A stretch of DNA of 64,000 bases from positions 52,713,140 through 52,777,139 of the forward strand of contig NC_052511.1 of assembly GCF_014356525.2 (NCBI RefSeq), read 5' to 3'. Made by a program: the position numbers and the translations under genes. Numbering within the stretch: the first letter of the stretch is position 1; the number at the start of each line of letters is the position of its first letter. Positions 53,967 through 64,000 of this stretch are shown here, piece by piece. This stretch comes from Nilaparvata lugens (Eukaryota > Arthropoda > Insecta > Hemiptera > Delphacidae). A model generated the notes under the pieces. It saw only the letters and a list, made by a program, of their open reading frames with translations. It was not told where the DNA came from and made no database searches.

Positions 53967-54180
53967 CTAGTAGTTCTGTAAACAGTAGAGTAGACCTCAC
54001 GCAGTTTTCTCATCCACAAGTATCTGATCTCAAAGTTTCAAAAAACCTTGTGTATACATCGACGCGCAGTTGAAAAAGAATATTCCTGCCAAATCTCATT
54101 GAATTCTATCAACGCGTTTGGCCGTAATCGCATTACATACAGACAGAAGCAAATCGAGTTGAAACATAGACCTCACTACT
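53967..54180 (-). mobile_element. PH-family repeat, diverged and deleted
   Basis: ctagtagttctgtaaacagt ... cacaagtatctgat, then a deletion to aaccttgtgtatacatcgac ... tagacctcac. An older copy than the others. Confidence 0.65.
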
Positions 54181-55117
54181 TTCTGTCTAATACAGTATAA
54201 ATAATTATTGTGATACAACATTTGAAACAGCCATTAGTTGTTTACATACCGATATATCGCTGACACGTCAGGACCAGTGAGGATAGAATGTAATAGAGCT
54301 GCCTTGCTCATAGCTGAATGCAGAGCGGGAGCGTGCTTGACCCCCCAACTCTCTGGTTAAATACCCCGCCATAGCCGTCTCAAGGCTTTATATTGCAAGC
54401 GTTACTTGAATTGTCCATATCTCCAGTTCTAATGGGAATATTGGAACATAAATTTATATCGATGCCTTTCTCATATTATTATCTAAAATTAAAATATATA
54501 TAATAATATACCTTTTCATCATAGCTGCCACTGTTTGCATTTAACTGTGTACAAACCGAAATACTATAATATTTAATGATTGCACATACTTCCATTCTAT
54601 TCTATGAACAATTATGCAAGGGTTCAACTAGAAAATGTATTTGATAGAACTTGTAGTGCATGAAAAGGACCTTTCCTTTGATATATAATGATATGTACTT
54701 GGTGGTCACAGAGCAACAACATACCTATGCTTTGAAGAGCCAAAATAATAAAATCATCATTACTTGAAGTAATATTTTACAAGAACGCCAGTTCCAGCCA
54801 CTGATCCACCTATGATTCCTAGCACACACACCACCTGCATCTTGTAATGGTACAGTACAATGGATTTGATGAGTTCATATATTATCAATTCACAGACACT
54901 TTTCCCTGTATCATTAACGATTGATATATGTACTGCACATTAATATGTTTTTTCTACACTATTCAACACCAGCTTGATTCCAAATTTGTTTGATTTCCAG
55001 CTACTCATTTCATAGAAAAAAAAGTGGTTGATAGAACTGCCTTTGTCAAACAATGATTTTTTTAATCCTAGAAAGTCAAAACAGAATTAATTATTTCATT
55101 TTGAAATGCATTGGTAT
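54181..55117. other. Gene-free stretch with a gag-derived fragment
   Basis: AT-rich, no gene. 54787-54841 is a diverged copy of the gag segment at 55719-55773 of element D (ccagttccagccactgatcc in both). The remainder is unrecognised. Confidence 0.55.
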
Positions 55118-55614
55118 TGACACGACCCCGGAATTAGTTTGCTTTATTCTAATACTCTCTTTGGCCGCTCGATGCTAGAGCAATGGGTTCTCTTTCCGGC
55201 CGCCTGGAGTGCGCCACCAGTATTTAAATTCACTTAGCCTTCATAACTCTCACTTGAGTTTTGTGCATACCTGGGTATATAAGCAGGACACAATTTCAGT
55301 CAGGAGACACAGTTTAGCACTAGGACATTAAACAGGAAAGTCCCCCGTTTGATTCCTTGAAGCTTCTGGGAGATTTTTTCTCATTTTCGCATCACATTAC
55401 CGTGATTATTATTTTTTCTTTGTTTTTCCCTGCTGATGACCTGACCGGGGCTCTGAATTCAGAGCCTAAGCTGGGATCCACTCAATAGATGACCCAACCA
55501 GGGATCTGAATTTCAGTAGTAGTTTCAGGCCAGTAGTTTCATGGATGTGGAGTGACCCATTGCCCACTGCAGCTGTTCAAATCTACACCACTGTTCTGGG
55601 GACAGTAGACCCCA
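55118..55614 (+). repeat. Probable 5' LTR of element D
   Basis: TGACACGACCCCGG ... GTAGACCCCA, about 497 bp, with a TATA box (gtatataag, 55276) and primer-binding-like tggtgcccagca directly after. No matching 3' LTR is found in the window, so the boundaries are inferred. Confidence 0.65.
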
Positions 55615-55629
55615 GTGGTGCCCAGCAAA

Positions 55630-57226
55630 ATGGTTCAAACCAGGAGTCACCAGGACACCACCCTACTACCAGGGCCAGCTGCATCATCAACTGCTGACCC
55701 AGCTGTCCCCTCATCAACACCAGTTCCAGCCACTGATCCACCTATGATTCCTGGCACACACACCACCTGCATCATGACAGATATGGTCATTACCAACAGC
55801 ACAACACCAGCCTTGGACTCATCAACAATCACTACTGATCCAGGAGAGGCAATAGGGATGACTTCTAAACCAGCAACAACAACAACCACAGGCGACCAAG
55901 CATTCGACCTTCCAGCTACCAACTACCTACCACCAATGAGCAATTCAACACTCAACCTGGCTGCTCTACTACCAGTATTCCGAGGACGACTTCACGAGGA
56001 TCCAGCAACATTTATACAGAAATGTATAATCACTCTACAGAGCCGCCAAGTGCCTGCTCACTTCTGGCTCCACTTCATACGGGAACAGCTACAAGATGAT
56101 GCTGCCAATTGGTGGCAGCAATATGGAGAATTCATCACTGATTGAAAGCAGCTCCAGACCTGCCTCCAGTCCAAGTTTTCAGGAGCTTAAAGAATAGCAG
56201 AGGCACATAAGGAGTTCTATGGAACCAATCAGAAGAACAACCAACCAGTAGAAAAATTCCTCCACCAGAAGATACAACTCCAACAACGACTAGGATCAGC
56301 CCTGGCCGAAGCAGAAGTCATCACATTGCTAACAAACCAACTGAACCATGATCTCCGGAACCTGGTCCAGGCAGCACAACCACAGGATCTTGAAGATTCA
56401 ATTACCTTGGCTAATGAGTTTGAGAGTGACCTGGATTAATGACCCAAGACAAAGACATTCACCCCACCTGCACCAATGTCAACAGGCAATCGTTCAGCAG
56501 CAGCTCCCAAGTGCCACTTCTGTCCTGAGTATCACTTCCACCGGGACTGTCCAGTGAAAACAAGGGCACCATCAATCAACTACACACCACCAGCTCCAAA
56601 ATGTCATTTCTGTTTCTAGTATCACTACCAACGAGATTGTCCAGTACAGAAGGCATCAAGGCAGGGAAATAACAATACTGAAGGGAATCAGGCCCCACCT
56701 CTCCAGTCAAAGACACAGGGGTCCCAATCAAACCAAAGGCCATGAAATCACCACCTGCAACACCAGCCGTTTTCTCCACTCTGAGTGTAGCCTGCACCAA
56801 AGCATCACCAGTCCACAAATCTGACAGCTGCCCAACTCTGTCCATCAAGTGATCAACCAGCCATCACTCTGGCCACCGATCCAGCTGTGCAGAAAACCAC
56901 TCCAACACCTCCAATTCCTGAGATGCCAACCACGGTTACACCAGCAGAGACCAACCACCACAAACGAGAGTCAACAATCATGACAGTTCAACTTCCAGGC
57001 AGCCCTTTGCCTAGAATACCAGTCAGGTTGCATGGTAAATTGTTATATGCCTTACTAGATTTAGCAGCCACTCACAATTTCATCCAGGCCCATCACCTCA
57101 CTACCAGTCAAGATACTGTATACACTAAAACCACTGTCCAGTTGGCTAGCCAGTCCACCAGCTGTAATATTACTCAACAAGGAACTTTACCATTACAAAT
57201 TGTAACATATTTAAATTTGGATGGAT
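55630..57226 (+). pseudogene. Gag-protease remnant of Gypsy-type element D
   Basis: Gag starts MVQTRSHQDTT, has a long Pro/Thr/Ser-rich stretch, then the gag core (LLPVFRGRLHEDPATFIQKC ... NWWQQYGEFITD). A stop at 56143 is followed by more gag (NNQPVEKFLHQKIQLQQRLG) and by two cysteine-histidine knuckles, the first CHFCPEYHFHRDC (about 56513), the second holding a stop. The protease-like frame (56887-57226) reads ALLDLAATHNFI where family members have LLDTGA, so the catalytic motif is damaged. Sequence ends before any reverse transcriptase. Base composition is richer in C and A than the surroundings, typical of a relatively foreign insertion. Confidence 0.82.
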
Positions 57227-58001
57227 AAATAAAAATCCCTAGTTGGAAGATTTACAGGTCTAAGTGAAATAATAGGCTAATATCGCCAAAGATGATGATG
57301 TTAAAGATTAGATAATATCAGGCATCATGGCCAAATTGTACAACAGCCGAATAGGAATGAAAATAATTTTTGCTACCTGTATAATATTATATAAAATATT
57401 GAAAATTTGAGGTTAGGCATAAAACATCTACTGATCGGCGACCTAATGATTGACCGAGTCGCACAACATAGAATCTGACCAAACACCTTGGCAGACACTT
57501 ATTGTGGCAAAACAGTATGCAACTTGAGGAACTAAACGTTACTCGTGGCCAATTGTTGTAATTTAAGAATCAATCTATAAACTTTATAAAATTACTTGGC
57601 ATGTAAAAGGCATATTAAAAAACCCCAACAAAAATAATTAAATGTATTAAGGAAGTAGGAGGTTACTGGGCACATGAATACTGTAATAATTTGCATGCAC
57701 CAATCAAATAGTGGCAATTGATAGGCGGCAATAGTGAGCCGATTCAAAAATATTTGTATATATTTCTACAAATGATAAGAATTTATAAAATATTGTTGTA
57801 CAGTTTATATTTTGTATACGGCCTGAAGACAAAGAAATGATTAAAGATGTAACATAAGTAATAATTTAATAGTTTGGTACGATCTATTTGAGCCTTGAAT
57901 GGCGGAGGAACAGAAAATTTAAATTTCATGTAAATTTGGAAATCGGAAATGAAAATTGTAAAAATGAGAAAGGAGAACCACACTTGCCTGCCAACTACCA
58001 C
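57227..58001. other. Gene-free stretch
   Basis: AT-rich, no recognisable frame or repeat boundary. Confidence 0.55.
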
Positions 58002-58606
58002 CATGAGAGGTCACCAAAAATTATAGAGCACAATACCTTACTGTACCATTTAATTTACTTTACCTTTTTAAGGTAATCTAATTAATTTATGTTCTACTAT
58101 CCCCATTTGTGTCCTTTCTTATATGGTGTAGATTATTAAATTACATACTTAAAAATTTGTTCTTTGACTGTTTCAGGCTTCTGACAGTTGGAAGGAATTG
58201 AAACGTTGGATTGTTGCCATGCGGTCTAGGCCAAGACTGAATTTATCCTGATAGGTCAGTAATTTCTTCTGATAATGACGTTTTCTCTTGATTTATTATC
58301 ATATTTATTCCAAATTCTGTGATATGGTTTAATATTGGCTACATTTTCCCACCAAACAGTGTGCATATTTTCATTCTCTTGCAACTGGACTGTATTGTGA
58401 TGCAATATGGCTATGATAGTGAATGGCCCTGAATAAATTAAAAAGAATTTACAGGTTACAGCTTATTAATTGGCGAACCCCTGATGTTTTTTTGGAGTAG
58501 AGCCCATGAATTCACATCATTGGAGGAGTTCATAGCTGTCTTCCTGGAACAATGGTGGTACATGAGAGGTCACCAAAAATTATAGAGCGCAATACCTTAC
58601 TGTACC
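58002..58606. repeat. 46-bp direct repeats 559 bp apart
   Basis: atgagaggtcaccaaaaatt and the following ~25 bases occur at 58002-58047 and 58561-58606. Between them, 58485-58562 reads as a gag-like peptide (FFWSRAHEFTSLEEFIAVFL), suggesting a decayed retroelement. Confidence 0.6.
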
Positions 58607-59470
58607 TTTTAATAATTTAAAGTTAAATTGAATTACTAAATTTTCTCATAAGACTTTGTGATGCTAATGTAAAGCAAAAGTCATTTTTGAATAATTTTAT
58701 AACCCCTTGGAAGAGACGACTCCGGCTACAATAATCCAGGACCACCAGGAGTTTGGGTCGACACCAGCAGCTCATAGAAAATTCCGGCACGTGAGTGAAA
58801 AATATTGAAATAGTGATAGGGCGCCCTCAGTGCTTCGAAATTGAATAAGAATCCAAGCTAACTCGTCGAAAGGGTTTTTTATAAATTAAGAATTTGGTAA
58901 GAATACTTGTGCAAGTAAATATAGTATAAAAGGTATTTTATTGGATAGTAACGAATCAATCCATATATCAAATGATCCATCAATCAAAGAAGACTAAGAT
59001 CTAGGCTGTTAATACATTATTTATATGATCATTAATTCTACAATATAATTTGCGAAAATTTTATGTAGCTCTGATTCACTAGATGAATTGTTGTATCTAT
59101 TCCGTCAGGTGCCGAATCTTGCACCCTAAAATATATTTATTACAAAGAANNNNNNNNNNNNNNNNNNNNNNNNNNNNNNNNNNNNNNNNNNNNNNNNNNN
59201 NNNNNNNNNNNNNNNNNNNNNNNNNNNNNNNNNNNNNNNNNNNNNNNNNCCGAGTGAAATAGGTCTGAGAATATGTAAGTATTTTTAGATATGCTAGCTC
59301 ATTCCAATTATACTTACATATTGTCGGAGAAAACACTTTAACAATAATGACTGGGATGTTTGTACAGCAAAAGAGCTCAATTTTTTATACATGCATAATA
59401 TTGATAAACAGTTTGATTAAACTCTTGACTGTCAGTTGGAAACCAAGCATAATATGGATATTATAGAACT
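58607..59470. other. Gene-free stretch around the third gap
   Basis: AT-rich. 58710-58790 is slightly C-rich and may be part of the same decayed retroelement. Nothing else recognised. Confidence 0.45.
59150..59249. other. Assembly gap (100 N)
   Basis: Exactly 100 N inside AT-rich non-coding DNA. Confidence 1.
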
Positions 59471-59492
59471 TAGATTATTGTAGAGATAAGGG

Positions 59493-59595
59493 TTCACTTT
59501 AATCTGACAGTATAGCAATAGATTATTAAGCATTAGATGTAGAGAGAGATAGGGAATTTCTCAATTCACTTTAATCTGACAGTATAGCATTAGAT

Positions 59596-59625
<30 letters not shown>
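59493..59625. repeat. ~72-bp tandem duplication ending in (GA)n
   Basis: ttcactttaatctgacagta and the following segment to tagagagaga occur at 59493 and 59565; the second copy ends in a longer GA run. Confidence 0.8.
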
Positions 59626-59629
<4 letters not shown>

Positions 59630-59975
59630 TTTCCCTCAAAGGTAAATTATTTTTTCCCTCACTTGATATCCACCCCCCTCATCTATACTGGGGAAGGGGA
59701 AGGGAAAATCTATTTGAGAGAGAGATATCTCTCTCTCCTTCTTCATCCCCCTCGTCCTCACTGGGAGAGGGGGAGAGAGATTAGATTAGATTAGATTAGA
59801 TTGGATTAGCGAGAGAGGGAGAGGGAGAGAGAGAGAGAGAGTGGGAGAGGGAGAGGGAAAATCCATTTTTAGAACACCCCCACCCTGTGTTGTGTCGGGG
59901 GGAGGTGGGATGGGAGGGGGTGGGGAGAGGGGAAAAGGTGGTATTGGTGAGGGTGGAGAGGGGGGAGGGGGATTT
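59590..59975 (+). repeat. Purine-rich tract (GA/GGGA)
   Basis: Long GA, GGGA and GGGGA runs on the plus strand with an attagattagattagatt insert (59779-59808). Strong strand asymmetry. Confidence 0.85.
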
Positions 59976-60061
59976 CGAGCAAAAAAGCTTCCTTAAACTG
60001 TCATATCCCCCCTACTAACTGGATGCACCATTCAGAAAAATGAATTTCAAAAGGAGGCGCT

Positions 60062-60262
60062 ATGTTGAGGATGTCAATCCATGAAGATGCTACACCTCAA
60101 CCCTGGCAATCTCACGTGAGAAAAAAAAACGACTTCCTTGATTTACTTCCACTCATTCCACCAGCTTTTCATGATTTTTATAGAACAATGAAAACATCTT
60201 CAGAAGCAAGAAATATTTTGCCAGACATTGAAGAGTTCAATGAAGATGGTAGTGGGGCATAG
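60062..60262 (+). CDS. Unidentified small coding-like ORF
   Basis: 66 codons starting MLRMSIHEDATPQPWQSHVR and ending in an acidic tail (EEFNEDGSGA) before TAG. It is more protein-like than its AT-rich surroundings (LDLLPLIPPAFHDFYRTMKT) and includes an A9 run at 60121-60129 that could hide a frameshift. It could be the last exon of a gene or a piece of a transposon protein, perhaps of the kind that end in a short BESS-like helix. No family recognised. Confidence 0.3.
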   Translation: MLRMSIHEDATPQPWQSHVRKKNDFLDLLPLIPPAFHDFYRTMKTSSEARNILPDIEEFNEDGSGA

Positions 60263-62993
60263 CTGTGGTCCCCAAGTATATTGTGATAGTATTCCAAACT
60301 GGTTGCATTAGAATAAATTACGTATATACTACATTCCAGTTTTCTTATCAATTATTATTATTATTATCATAAGTAATTGCTAGGTTTTTAGATAGTTAGT
60401 GTTTAGCAAAAAGGTTTGATTATATCTTGCAAAAGTTGCTGTTAGCATCCAAAATTCACTTACTCTAGCATTTAGCAATACGCTTATATTAGCATTCGAT
60501 AATAACAGATTTGTGATTGATTCTTAGATTAACAGATTAATACAAATACATAAATTACTAGATAGATAAAAAATCCATTCATTAATGTTACTCATTTCAA
60601 GTTCAATAGTTCATTAATTGGACAGTATGAAGTACTCATACTCATCAAATTACTCAGTAAGGTACTTATTGTAACTCTGTACTTATCATGGAATCATGGA
60701 CAAATCAATAAGATATAATTTTTATGAAGCCAGTCCATCCATCATTCCAATTATTCATTTATTAGTCTATCATTTATCAATTATCATGTTGTTGTCATTA
60801 TTATCTTCAACTGTGAGTGGCTTATTCTTGAATTCTTTTTTTTCATAAGCACTGATTGTGCAAGATAAAGCATGTTTAAACGTGACTGAGAAGAATATGG
60901 AATGGTTACACTGGTGGAAGATTGAAGATTTATTTTACTATGGCAGATTAATTCAGGATTATAGACTTTTGTAACTAGATGTATGTATTATTATTTTAGT
61001 ATTTTACACAATCAACATCTGTGAGAGAATTTTATTTTGAGACACCATAACAATATGATGCATTTTGGTTCATTAGATTTAAACTAAGAAATCTCTCACA
61101 AAATTAAATAATTGTTTGTGAACAGCTGTCAACATTTTTTTGATTCCAATTACCAATCCTACTTCCTTACTTACTATTACTGGATTCTAGGAGTATAAGT
61201 CATTGATCAATGGAGACTAACAGTATATTTAACTGGTACTCATAGTATAAGTCGATGGTCGAACAGTATGTCATTTAATCAATTACAGAATTATGTTAAT
61301 TGCTGGATTCTGTTCTAAATATGGAGAAAAAGACACATTATCAACACATCATCAAAAGTGTTGAACTCAATACTCCATAGAGGAGATCTTTTTCAAAATA
61401 GAACTTTGAAATGACTCCCCTGAAAAATTGTGTTTTCTGACTTGTTTTCTTAATCCCTAGCACTCTAGAATTTTCACAAAGGAAAAAGTACTCTGAAAAA
61501 AATTAATTATATATCATTATTTAAAAATATTGAAGGTAAATTAAAAGATAAAATTATTTTTGTGGAACATTTATAATCTAAATCCTTCCAAAATCATTGT
61601 TATAATCGTTTTTGAGATTAGGCCACAACTTGGTAGAAAATTATTGAGTCAAATCATTCAAATGATAAATTGATGTGTTGGAGTGCTCTGTAGAAGAGTA
61701 GTCTAATTGCAGCAAATTTTGTAGGATATGGGGCGGGGCTTAAGATTCGTCCTCGACTTTATTCATTGGCAATTGATATTTTCCATTGACAGTTATCAAA
61801 TTAGCACAGATCATGTTATTTTTGCTTTGGCAATTGAAGATTAAATTCCACATTAGGTTGATTCGGAATTTGATGACTCTGGTATCCATGGATCTCTTGC
61901 TTATTATGGAATTTTTGGCATAGCCTGTCGCTTACTTCTCGTTTCACTCATCCAAAAGTGTAAAAGCAGCCAATCCACTGATTCTTCCTTCCATGGAGGT
62001 CCATTCACAGATAAGAGTCCATTCATAATAGTATAACATTTATTGTGGCTGATTTCACATGTCCTAAACTCTACAATCATAAATTTCAAAGTGGGATCAT
62101 TTTAATGTGAATTTGCATAAATCTGAATAGAGTTTATTCAATCGCTTTGATTATTGACTACCATTATATGATTTCTTTCTTTGGTCTTAGCTTGAAACCA
62201 AAAGCTAAGGGATGAAAATTTGGATGTAAACTAACATGTAACTCAATTTAATTTCTATCTAAATTGACAACTTTAGAATTTACTTTTGATCTATCAATAT
62301 CAATTTGTCCTGTGTTGTGATAACATCATGAATGGAAATAGGAGCAGCTGATGGAATATTATGTTTTTTCGATTTAGTTTTTAGCTGATTTTGAAACATT
62401 AACATATCAGGCCCAGTAGCACAAAAGCATGATCAATTTCAATCAGGATTATATTTTATGAGAATTCATCAGAGCAGGGTTTTTTTCAATAGAAGGCTTC
62501 TCTGATTGGTTCACGTGGTATTTAGTCCGGATTATGAATTAACAGACAGTGCAACTGTCTCTCTCAAAGGCCATGGCTGCATACAAACATAGAACAACAG
62601 AGGAACCAATACAACAGAAGCTGAAGAAATTAGTCGCATTTCTATCACCTTACAATGAACATTACATTCAACTACCATATGTTTGGAGAGATCAATTTTA
62701 AATTTCTTTTGCTATCATCCGGTCACTTTCTGAACCTATTCTTCCAGATGTTCCATGAATACTGCAATGTTTCAAAGTAAGGTCGCCAAATTTGGTAACT
62801 CAACTACAGCTATTATGATGTTTTTCATTTGCTCACACTTTCTTATGTTTTCAACAGACTATGGAGAAACTTTTTCCTGATCAGCTGCTACTTGAGGGAC
62901 CAATAATCCTTTATTTTTATTTATTTATTCATTATTTTATACCTTCATACCTTTCTCTTTGTAGTTCAACGAATTATCCAAGAGTTGAGACCT
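60263..62993. other. Gene-free AT-rich stretch
   Basis: No frame or splice-bounded exon recognised on either strand; no MKK4 kinase motifs. A diverged foldback remnant lies near 62410-62580 (ggcccagtagcacaaa ... ggcttctctgattggttc). Confidence 0.55.
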
Positions 62994-63125
62994 GGGGCCT
63001 GTTTCATAAAAGTTACAAGTCCTGTAATACAGGAGAATCACCATTCCAATTACATGCTCAATATAGCAGATAAAATCAGCTGTTCCTGTATTACAGGACT
63101 TCTAAATTTTTATGAAACAGGCCCC
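62994..63125. repeat. Foldback MITE (GGGGCCTGTTTCATAAA)
   Basis: ggggcctgtttcataaaagt is inverted at the right as tttttatgaaacaggcccc, with inner aagtcctgtaatacagga / cctgtattacaggactt arms; 132 bp. The ORFs crossing it are artefacts. Confidence 0.88.
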
Positions 63126-64000
63126 TGCTGTTCCAAAATAATGTTTTTTGTTGCAAGCACAATATATTCCTGATTTAATCAAAATTGTTAGACCTGTTTT
63201 CGAGATCTGTCTGACAAAGATACTGTAAAGCTTTTCCTGGGGGAGTTACTATTGCCTCCAAGGATAGGATGACACACGTATAATGAATCTTGTGTGGAGT
63301 ACAAATAGCCCCACGTTACTAGCCAAATCGTATAAAGCTTTATTTTAATAAATGCCTCACTTTGCATCGGCAAGTTGTGTTGTGCTGCAAATATATATAG
63401 CTCCACATATAATGAATCTTGTACTGAGTCACCAGTATTGAGGTTATAAATTTTGAAACTGCATGCGTGGAGGCTAAGTGAATACCAGACTGATTGAGTC
63501 ACTACAAGATTCGATACAATCGTTGGAATCGTGGGAGGCATAAACACTCGCTCACCCTTGATTCTTCTTATGACAGATTGTATAATGATAACAATTTTTA
63601 AAAGCAGTGTAGCGGTTGCTAAACACTGAATACGGATATCTTAGAACTATTACCTGTAATGGAACAGCATACAAAATCATACAGGTCGAGCAAAATTCTG
63701 ATGTAGATAATTTACGGGACTGCATCTCTAATAACTTCCAAAGGATTAAGATAGGGTACTAGGACCAGATATCGTTCGGAAAATATATCTAGAGCAGAGT
63801 CTTGTTGGGTTTTATGCTCTATTGTAGGAAATTATATGATCTCCAGCTGCATCTGCTACATAGTTGATAAATTCGCTCCTAAGTCGAAGTTGGTAACAGA
63901 TAAAAGCTGATATATGAGCAGGTATGACAGAGAATAGATAATCTCGATCTGACCCTACACACTACATCCACTTAGATCTGTTCCAATATCCAGGTTGATT
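63126..64000. other. Gene-free stretch to window end
   Basis: AT-rich; a tataatgaatcttgt motif is repeated at about 63279 and 63408. No coding evidence. Confidence 0.5.

Noticed and set aside
59779..59808. ATTAG repeats as interstitial telomere sequence
   Set aside because: The insect telomere repeat is TTAGG; this short run is TTAGA-type and lies in general GA low complexity.
1..64000. CRISPR arrays, operons, phage or bacterial defence systems
   Set aside because: Introns, splice sites, eukaryotic transposons and low coding density show eukaryotic nuclear DNA; the regular arrays seen are microsatellites, minisatellites and transposon repeats.

Overview
The window looks like scaffolded insect nuclear DNA, most likely from a sap-sucking hemipteran of the delphacid planthopper type. 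The order is inferred from an insect-style MAP2K4 gene with introns, AT-rich sequence, DUF4817-type transposase remnants and dense Helitron, MITE and Gypsy content. The planthopper guess rests on remembered resemblance of the repeats and has not been checked by a search. Three gaps of exactly 100 N (9188-9287, 35558-35657, 59150-59249) show that contigs were joined, so structures that cross them are suspect.

Layout. 1-9187 and 10524-19716 are reverse-complement copies of each other, a near-identical inverted duplication meeting around the first gap. The spacer holds CT and GAA microsatellites. The arms contain no convincing host gene, only dispersed repeats. 21115-34013 (+) carries the first six coding exons of a MAP kinase kinase 4 orthologue: a JNK/p38 docking site, an unusual histidine-rich exon, the glycine-rich loop and lysine of the kinase N-lobe, and the hinge region. 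The rest of the kinase is not seen in the window, so intron 6 is longer than 30 kb or the scaffold is wrong. The introns are packed with a hAT element with 8-bp target duplications, foldback MITEs, two Helitron families, a broken transposase gene and tandem duplications that copy the gene's own splice sites.

36.5-52.6 kb is a nest of retroelements: a LINE split by a ~9.9-kb Gypsy-type LTR element (B). The 5' LTR of B is itself broken by a truncated LTR element (C) and by a 4.2-kb Gypsy-type element (A). Target duplications, and an intact second LTR serving as the empty site, prove the order. 55.1-57.2 kb is a decayed LTR/gag/protease fragment of a further element (D). 57.2-64 kb is AT-rich DNA with a purine-rich tract, a MITE and two small unidentified coding-like stretches.

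No operons, CRISPR arrays or bacterial features are present. The host gene content is essentially one gene; most of the rest is repeat-derived or unidentified DNA.
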